A DNA stretch of 12,249 nt, from positions 1 to 12,249 of the forward strand of contig JAPLJQ010000350.1 in assembly GCA_026388495.1 (NCBI GenBank), given 5' to 3'. The notes below the pieces were generated by a model. That model was not told the origin of the DNA, did not search any database, and saw only the letters and a program-made list of their open reading frames with translations. Position numbers and translations under genes: made by a program. This stretch comes from Deltaproteobacteria bacterium. Lineage in GTDB: Bacteria; Desulfobacterota; Syntrophia; Syntrophales; UBA2185. Shown piece by piece: positions 8,251-12,249 of the stretch. How positions within the stretch are numbered: position 1 is the stretch's first letter; every line of letters starts with the position of its first letter.

Positions 8251-8257
8251 ACCTCCC
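8251..8257 (-). promoter_or_regulatory. Ribosome-binding site of the lipoprotein gene
   Basis: On the minus strand this reads GGGAGGT, ending 10 nt before the ATG at 8240. It decides the start of the lipoprotein at 8240 rather than the in-frame ATG at 8288, which would put 16 charged residues ahead of the signal peptide. Confidence 0.75.
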
Positions 8258-8312
8258 GGGATCTGTCTTGCATTCTCCCTATATACATCTGCTCATCAAT
8301 ATGCAGGCACTA

Positions 8313-8393
8313 TGTCATCTCGAGTAAAACGAGAAATCTTTAATTGTCTGAAGTCATTAAGATTCCTCGTCGCTTTCACTCCTCGGAATGACA
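8313..8393. repeat. Palindromic intergenic repeat, family A, copy 1
   Basis: An 81-bp imperfect palindrome beginning TGTCATCTCGAG and ending CTCGGAATGACA. Internal AGAAATCTT and AAGATTCCTCG form part of the arms. It shares its ends and the core TCATTAAGATT with the copy at 9719-9796. It sits 72 bp upstream of the lipoprotein gene, so any promoter for that operon must lie in the short stretch at 8241-8312 or in the repeat itself. Similar TGTCATTCCGA...AATCTT repeats are scattered in many bacterial genomes; function unknown. Confidence 0.75.
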
Positions 8394-8458
8394 CAACCTG
8401 GAGAAATGCAAAGGTTTCATTTTTTTATCCAGCCGTCGCTTCGAAACTATGTTTTTAT

Positions 8459-8531
8459 TGTCATTCCGGGCTTGATCCGGAATCCAGTATTATCAAGTAC
8501 TTCCTGGATTCCCGCTTTCGCGGGAATGACA
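8459..8531. repeat. Palindromic intergenic repeat, family B, copy 1 (REP-like)
   Basis: A 73-bp unit with perfect 9-bp terminal inverted repeats TGTCATTCC / GGAATGACA. It contains two hairpins: TCCGG-gcttgat-CCGGA near the left end, and ATTCCCGC-tttc-GCGGGAAT at 8508-8527. The related copy at 9679-9890, in opposite orientation, is interrupted within the loop of this second hairpin. It lies only 2 bp from the family C repeat, making a compound block. Confidence 0.85.
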
Positions 8532-8533
8532 GG

Positions 8534-8592
8534 GGGTGTAAATTCCCGCCGGAGCCTGCCCTCGAATGTCCTTGTCGGGGGCGGGAATGATA
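8534..8592 (-). repeat. 59-bp repeat, family C, copy 1
   Basis: The 59-bp sequence has a near-identical inverted copy at 12191-12249 (54 of 59 positions match). Perfect 9-bp arms ATTCCCGCC (8542-8550) and GGCGGGAAT (8580-8588) can form a hairpin. It starts 15 bp beyond the stop of the DUF1805 gene on that gene's 3' side, so the hairpin could stabilise or end that transcript (inference; there is no U-tract). Confidence 0.85.
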
Positions 8593-8607
8593 GTGGACGA
8601 TGACATC

Positions 8608-8907
8608 CTACATCAGGTCCAGCGCTTCTCTGCCCGTCATGCCGACGCAAATGCCCAGCTTCACCGCCCCGGCATTTGCGTCCTTCACGATGCCCGAAAG
8701 CAAATCTTCAATGGTCGCAACAGGAACTCCCTTCTCCGATCTGACCCTGACTGCCGGGTAGCTGAAGTTGTCCAATGCCGAAACATCGAAAGCCCCGCAG
8801 CCCGCCATGCCGATATCCGTCACCACGCCCACCAGGTTGAGAAACCCCAGAGGGATGACAAAACCATCCGCCTGCTTGTTCTTCAGTTGAACCTTTTCAG
8901 AAATCAT
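8608..8907 (-). CDS. DUF1805 (YunC-like) small protein
   Basis: A 99-residue soluble protein of the DUF1805 family, known from Bacillus YunC; biochemical role not established to my knowledge. What points to the family: a hydrophobic strand region FLNLVGVVTDIGMAGCG with C37, then the arrangement VPVATIEDLLSGIV, KLGICVGMTGREAL at the C-terminus, close to the family's GVKTIEDLL and GIKVGMTGxEAL pattern. Family assignment is from memory of that pattern. The length is about that of a stand-alone DUF1805 protein, so the gene looks complete. An AAGG lies about 10 nt before the ATG. It begins 18 bp after the stop of the gene at 8926-9666 and is very likely cotranscribed with it. It is followed directly by the family C repeat. 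No catalytic motif can be assigned. Confidence 0.8.
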   Translation of the reverse strand: MISEKVQLKNKQADGFVIPLGFLNLVGVVTDIGMAGCGAFDVSALDNFSYPAVRVRSEKGVPVATIEDLLSGIVKDANAGAVKLGICVGMTGREALDLM

Positions 8908-8925
8908 GATTTTTCGACCTTACGT

Positions 8926-9666
8926 TTAATGAAGATACATCTGCTCCAACTCTTTTAAATCGGATTTCAAATACTTCTTCATGTCATTCCAATCGGGATA
9001 ACTGATCCGGTCTTTTGTCAGGTGGGCCAAACCGATGACACGGCTGTGACCATACAGGCTTCTGGCATAAACTTTCCGGCCGCCGACGCCTATTTTCACA
9101 TCCGCCTCCTCACAGCCCATCAGGACGGAACGGACCAGCGTGTCAAAAACCTTCAGTCCTTCCGTCACAATGAACCTGGGTTTCAGGGTATCAATAATAT
9201 CACACACCTTATTGAAACAGAACATTTCCAGATCATCACGTATGTCCCGGTCAAGGGATTCCCACTGAGCGTCATTCTCACTCCGAAAGAAGATGAGATT
9301 CAGTTTGATGCTCGCTTCCAGCCACTCATCCCTGTCAACGCCTTCGAATAGATATTTCATCTTCCCCGCCATTTTCGATTCGTGACAAAAGTATTCATGA
9401 ACCACAGGGACATGGCAGTCATCCTCCCTGCTGAAGGGTTTCTCATCGTTCCCCGGATTGAATCCGACGACCATCAAATCGGGTCCCGGATAAACGGGAG
9501 AATAAAAAACCCGGAATCCCTGGTCGCTGAATCCATATTTCCTTTCTGAACGCTCCCACTTCTCGGAAACATCATCTATCAAATTCTCAGCCCATCTGTT
9601 TATATCCATACGATCCTTATCAATGCCATGGTATCCGATAATTGACGCCTTCGTAAAAAGTCCCAT
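8926..9666 (-). CDS. Uracil-DNA glycosylase superfamily-like protein
   Basis: About 246 residues, with the order of motifs seen in the uracil-DNA glycosylase superfamily; specific function unknown. Numbering from the ATG at 9666: DLMVVGFNPG (63-72) resembles motif 1 of the family (a GxxPG loop after a hydrophobic strand), LNLIFFRSEND (122-132) resembles the conserved Asn segment, KPRFIVTEGLKVFDTL (162-177) the usual 'P..IV..G..A' strand-helix, and VIGLAHLT (210-217), with H215, the C-terminal His motif. It may be a base-excision enzyme or a non-enzymatic relative. The start is uncertain: an in-frame GTG at 9684 would place the first codons inside the adjacent repeat, and an ATG at 9609 follows an AAGGA 4 nt away; none has a convincing ribosome-binding site. 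It is the first gene of a pair with DUF1805 and is divergent from the TraB-family gene. Confidence 0.7.
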   Translation of the reverse strand: MGLFTKASIIGYHGIDKDRMDINRWAENLIDDVSEKWERSERKYGFSDQGFRVFYSPVYPGPDLMVVGFNPGNDEKPFSREDDCHVPVVHEYFCHESKMAGKMKYLFEGVDRDEWLEASIKLNLIFFRSENDAQWESLDRDIRDDLEMFCFNKVCDIIDTLKPRFIVTEGLKVFDTLVRSVLMGCEEADVKIGVGGRKVYARSLYGHSRVIGLAHLTKDRISYPDWNDMKKYLKSDLKELEQMYLH

Positions 9667-9693
9667 GTCATCTAATATTGTCACTCCCGCGAA

Positions 9694-9821
9694 GAGACTG
9701 TGTCGTAATTGTGGAAAATGTCATTCCGAACGAATGTGAGGAATCTTAACCTGCTGTTATTAATCATTAAGATTTCTCGCTGCACTCGAAATGACAAAAA
9801 AGAGAATTACGACACAGTCTC
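9694..9821. mobile_element. Small inverted-repeat element (MITE-like) inserted in a family B repeat
   Basis: A 128-bp segment bounded by perfect 17-bp terminal inverted repeats, GAGACTGTGTCGTAATT (9694-9710) and AATTACGACACAGTCTC (9805-9821). It has no coding capacity and lies inside the loop of the 9679-9890 repeat, so it probably arrived by insertion. It carries a family A palindrome at 9719-9796. No transposase is visible, so movement would have needed one supplied elsewhere; alternatively it is a hairpin-forming RNA-level element. Confidence 0.6.
9719..9796. repeat. Palindromic intergenic repeat, family A, copy 2 (nested)
   Basis: A 78-bp imperfect palindrome with ends TGTCATTCCGA and TCGAAATGACA and inner GAGGAATCTT / AAGATTTCTCG arms. 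It is related to 8313-8393 through its ends and the TCATTAAGATT core. It occupies the centre of the element at 9694-9821. Confidence 0.75.
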
Positions 9822-9890
9822 CAAAGCGGGAATCCAGAGAACGTGTAACTACTCGAAAGAACCGGATTCCGGATCAAGTCCGGGATGACA

Positions 9891-10071
9891 TAATAGGGGT
9901 GATTCAGCCTTTTTACCTGTTCATCATCATTGGAATCTCTTAGAAAAGTAAACGAGATAACATGGCATGTCAAGTCAAAAGGAACAACGGGACCACGCGC
10001 CATTCCAATGGCATTTCACTTTACAACAATCCTGAATGCTGCTAATGACGGGCAAGGAGGAGTTCCCCGGC
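9891..10071. other. Spacer before the TraB-family gene
   Basis: Together with the repeats at 9685-9890 this makes the 387-bp gene-free region between the divergent genes. Apart from a short hairpin (GCCATT/AATGGC, about 10000-10013) I see no RNA gene and no convincing sigma-70 promoter, although promoters for the TraB-family gene and perhaps for the opposite pair should lie here. Confidence 0.4.
10054..10060 (+). promoter_or_regulatory. Ribosome-binding site of the TraB-family gene
   Basis: AAGGAGG ends 11 nt before the ATG at 10072. It favours that codon over the in-frame ATGs at 10036 and 10045, which have no such site and would add 12 or 9 residues with no family similarity. Confidence 0.7.
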
Positions 10072-11229
10072 ATGGCCAGCGAGAATGTACACCGATTGAC
10101 GTGGAACGGCAGAGAAATCATTCTTATCGGAACAGCTCACGTCTCACGTGAAAGCGCCGATCTTGTGGAACGGGTGATCGACGAAGAGAAACCGGATGTG
10201 GTCTGCGTTGAACTCTGTACGTCCCGTTATGAGGCCATCAAGCAAAAGGACAAGTGGCAGGAAATGGACATCGTTAAAGTCATCAGGGAAAAACGAACGT
10301 CTTTACTGCTTGCCCAGTTGCTCATGGTGTCATTTCAAAAAAAGATCGCCAGAAAATTCAATATACGACCCGGCGAGGAAATGCGCCGGGCCATTAACAA
10401 GGCGGAAGAAACAGGTGCAGACCTTGTTCTTGCCGACAGGGAGATCCGCATCACCCTTTTGCGGGCATGGCGGAAGATGGGTTTTCTGACCAGAATGAAG
10501 GTCGTTCCGGACATGATTCTATCGCTTTTCATCGCAGGCAAAATCACGGAGGACGATATAGAGAGACTCAAGAAATATGACATGCTGGAGTTGGCTCTGC
10601 AATCCATGGAAGAAAACCTGCCGGACTTGAAAACCACCCTGATTGACGAAAGAGACCAATACCTCTCTCATTCCATTACCCATGCCCCCGGACATAAGAT
10701 TGTTGCCGTTGTGGGCGCCGGACATATACCGGGTGTCATCAGCAACATTGGCAGAGAGGTTGATATGGACGCAATCAATCGGATTCCTCCAGCCAGTCTC
10801 TGGTCAAAGCTTGCGGGATGGATATTTTCCGCAGCGATCATCGGTTTAATCATCGCCGGTTTTTTTTACTCCGGATCCCAGGCAAGCTTCAGCATGATCA
10901 AATGGTGGACACTGATTACGGCCACCTGCTCCGGCCTGGGCGCGCTCATTCTATTGGCCCATCCTATAACCATCGCCGCTTCAGCCATAGCAGCCCCTAT
11001 TACCACATTGCATCCTCTGGTCGCCGCCGGTTGGATTGCCGGTCTCACCGAGGCAACCGTCCGTAAACCTCAGGTGAAAGACTTTCTTAATCTTACCGAT
11101 GATGTAACCACCCTGAAGGGTTTTTTTAACAACAAGATTACACGAATATTCCTCCTCGTCGCCTCTGTCAACCTGACCACATCCATAGGCACTTTTATCG
11201 CCATTCCCGTCATGATGAGGTTTTTTTAA
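10072..11229 (+). CDS. TraB-family membrane protein
   Basis: A 385-residue TraB/PrgY-family protein with a C-terminal membrane region. The family includes PrgY of enterococcal pheromone systems and archaeal and bacterial proteins of mostly unknown biochemistry, proposed to be metal-dependent and peptidase-like. The N-terminal domain has the first conserved GxxH motif (LIGTAHVSRES), then KPDVVCVELCTSRYEAI with the conserved glutamate, and ADLVLADREIRITLLRAW. The second GxxH motif is VVGAGHIPGV. About four hydrophobic segments follow: WIFSAAIIGLIIAGFFY, the WWTLITATCSGLGALILL stretch, IAASAIAAPITTLHPLVAAG, and the C-terminal FLLVASVNLTTSIGTFIAIP. The soluble domain therefore precedes a membrane anchor or pore-like bundle. 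Length is normal for the membrane-attached branch. The next gene begins 46 bp downstream on the same strand, so they may be cotranscribed. No conjugation or pheromone genes are nearby. Confidence 0.88.
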   Translation: MASENVHRLTWNGREIILIGTAHVSRESADLVERVIDEEKPDVVCVELCTSRYEAIKQKDKWQEMDIVKVIREKRTSLLLAQLLMVSFQKKIARKFNIRPGEEMRRAINKAEETGADLVLADREIRITLLRAWRKMGFLTRMKVVPDMILSLFIAGKITEDDIERLKKYDMLELALQSMEENLPDLKTTLIDERDQYLSHSITHAPGHKIVAVVGAGHIPGVISNIGREVDMDAINRIPPASLWSKLAGWIFSAAIIGLIIAGFFYSGSQASFSMIKWWTLITATCSGLGALILLAHPITIAASAIAAPITTLHPLVAAGWIAGLTEATVRKPQVKDFLNLTDDVTTLKGFFNNKITRIFLLVASVNLTTSIGTFIAIPVMMRFF

Positions 11230-11275
11230 CGTACAAGTCGAAATATTAAAAAAAGCGCTTGTCAAGGGTATTATC

Positions 11276-12115
11276 ATGATTAAAGCAAAAAATTCGATGC
11301 TTTGCCCAAACTGTCGTCGGCTCATCAGTAAGGATGAAAACCTCTGTCCCTATTGCGGATTATCGAATCCCGGATCCCGGTTAAAATTTGACATATTTAA
11401 CCCGTTTTCAAGAGGATCTGTCGATATCATTAAAATCATTATCTATATCAATATCGGCTTCTACATAATCTCGATTTTTCTGAACCCTTACTCATTGGGT
11501 CTATCGGCAAACCCCCTGACCTTTCTATCGCCGTCCGATAGAAGCCTCTTTCTTCTGGGCGCGACTGGCACCGTCCCAATTGCGGGGTTCGGTCGCTGGT
11601 GGACCCTCGTGTCAGCTTCTTTTCTCCATGGAGGCATCCTACATATTTTTTTCAATATGGCTGCTCTCGGACAACTGGGACCATTTGTATTACATGAATT
11701 CGGATTCAGCCGTTTTGTCGTCATCTACATATTAACGGGGGTAGCGGGGTTTTTCCTTTCCTATCTGGCGGGAATTCCCTTTACCATCGGAGCGTCCGCC
11801 AGCATCTGTGGCCTCATCGGGGCTATCCTCCATTACGGGAAAAGCAGGGGAGGCTTCTACGGGGAGGCTATCTACAGGCAGGCCACGGGATGGATCATCG
11901 GTATCGTTATTTTTGGCCTGCTTGTTCCCGGCATCAACAACTGGGCTCATGGCGGCGGAGTCATTTCAGGCATTCTACTGGCCTTCCTGATGGGCTACCA
12001 GGAAAAGAAAGGAGAAACATCTTTGCACCGCGCTCTGGCAGCCGGCTGCATTCTCTTAACGATTGCTTCCAGCCTGTGGGCCGTCCTTCAGGCCATGTAT
12101 CATCAGTATATGTAG
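11276..12115 (+). CDS. Rhomboid-family intramembrane serine protease with N-terminal zinc ribbon
   Basis: A 279-residue inner-membrane protein expected to cleave transmembrane helices of substrate proteins. A short zinc ribbon (C10, C13, C24, C27: LCPNC...LCPYC) precedes a rhomboid domain of at least six membrane segments (about 50-270). Conserved rhomboid elements are GRWWTLVSASFLHGG, H123 and N127 (HIFFN, the oxyanion-side pair), the nucleophile motif GASAS with S174, and the catalytic H225 (NWAHGGGVISG). The residue after the serine is Ala instead of the usual Gly of GxSG, but Ser and His are both present, so activity is plausible. AAGGG ends 7 nt before the ATG. It follows the TraB-family gene by 46 bp and no terminator is evident between them, so an operon of two membrane proteins is likely. 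The substrate is unknown; the zinc ribbon may recruit it on the cytoplasmic face (inference). Confidence 0.9.
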   Translation: MIKAKNSMLCPNCRRLISKDENLCPYCGLSNPGSRLKFDIFNPFSRGSVDIIKIIIYINIGFYIISIFLNPYSLGLSANPLTFLSPSDRSLFLLGATGTVPIAGFGRWWTLVSASFLHGGILHIFFNMAALGQLGPFVLHEFGFSRFVVIYILTGVAGFFLSYLAGIPFTIGASASICGLIGAILHYGKSRGGFYGEAIYRQATGWIIGIVIFGLLVPGINNWAHGGGVISGILLAFLMGYQEKKGETSLHRALAAGCILLTIASSLWAVLQAMYHQYM

Positions 12116-12190
12116 CCCCGTCCTCCCTAAATCACATTGACAGGTGTCTGATATTCATCTATATTTAATAACACATTCCCGCCTTTCTCT

Positions 12191-12249
12191 TGTCATCCCC
12201 GCCCCGGACAAGGGCATTCGAGGGCAGGCTCCGGCGGTAATTTACACCC
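12191..12249 (+). repeat. 59-bp repeat, family C, copy 2 (at window edge)
   Basis: Inverted copy of 8534-8592 with 5 mismatches in 59. It lies 75 bp 3' of the rhomboid gene in the same orientation relative to that gene as copy 1 has to the DUF1805 gene. It reaches the window end, so it may continue into a family B unit as copy 1 does. Confidence 0.85.

Larger units (their letters stand above)
9679..9890 (-). repeat. Family B repeat, copy 2, interrupted by a nested element
   Basis: Its outer ends are TGTCACTCCCGCGAA (9679-9693) and AAAGCGGGAATCCAG (9823-9837), with ...CCGGGATGACA at 9880-9890. On the minus strand it reads like the copy at 8459-8531 (TGTCATCCCGGACTTGATCC..., CTGGATTCCCGCTTT) but is split at the hairpin loop by the element at 9694-9821. 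The flanking AA/AA(A) at the break may be a 2-3 bp target duplication. Confidence 0.75.

Noticed and set aside
8266..8300. TATATA as a -10 box for the lipoprotein operon (minus strand)
   Set aside because: No -35 hexamer at suitable spacing; AT-rich chance match.
8447..8650. Small open frames across 8231-8650 on both strands
   Set aside because: They are translations of the palindromic repeats and of sequence antisense to DUF1805, with no start signals.
8313..9890. CRISPR-like array from the repeated TGTCAT motifs
   Set aside because: Copies are few, widely separated, internally palindromic and not regularly spaced; no cas genes.
9767..10003. A 78-codon minus-strand frame
   Set aside because: It consists of translated repeat sequence and spacer and has no ribosome-binding site.
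11231..11265. Terminator between the TraB-family and rhomboid genes
   Set aside because: ACAAG/CTTGT arms are only 5 bp with a long A-rich loop and no T-run after them.

Overview
The window most resembles a chromosomal stretch from an environmental deltaproteobacterium (Desulfobacterota, perhaps a Syntrophus-like anaerobe). That is an inference from gene content: PAS/GAF kinases, receiver-HD-GYP proteins, a DUF3568-type lipoprotein, a TraB-family membrane protein, and dispersed palindromic repeats of the 'TGTCATTCC...GGAATGACA' kind. I saw no rRNA, tRNA, CRISPR array, transposase or phage gene.

Left block (2-4035, + strand) is a tightly packed three-gene signalling operon. A PAS-GAF-PAS HisKA_2-type histidine kinase, cut by the left window edge, is followed by a receiver-histidine kinase hybrid and a receiver-HD-GYP protein. 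The two receivers are recent-looking paralogues (86 of 123 residues identical by hand count) fused to different outputs. The HD-GYP output has lost most of its metal-ligand histidines, so it is probably not a working phosphodiesterase. No protein here has a DNA-binding domain.

Middle block (4097-8240, - strand) converges on the first. Read in transcription order it encodes a DUF3568-like lipoprotein, a receiver protein with an intact HD-GYP domain (a likely cyclic-di-GMP phosphodiesterase), and a two-TM, three-GAF class III nucleotide cyclase with an Arg-to-Lys change at the transition-state position. The set suggests a link between two cyclic-nucleotide systems.

Right block (8459-12249) contains a - strand pair (a protein like the uracil-DNA glycosylase superfamily, then a DUF1805/YunC-like protein) and a divergent + strand pair (TraB-family protein with C-terminal membrane segments, then a zinc-ribbon rhomboid protease). 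Inverted copies of a 59-bp repeat lie at the two ends of this block, each 3' of a gene. The spacers at 8241-8607 and 9685-10071 consist largely of palindromic repeats. The second holds a Russian-doll structure: a roughly 128-bp element with 17-bp perfect terminal inverted repeats sits in the loop of another repeat and itself carries a third repeat.

The best candidates for something new are the degenerate HD-GYP output in a duplicated-receiver operon, the cyclase/HD-GYP/lipoprotein operon, and the nested repeat at 9679-9890.
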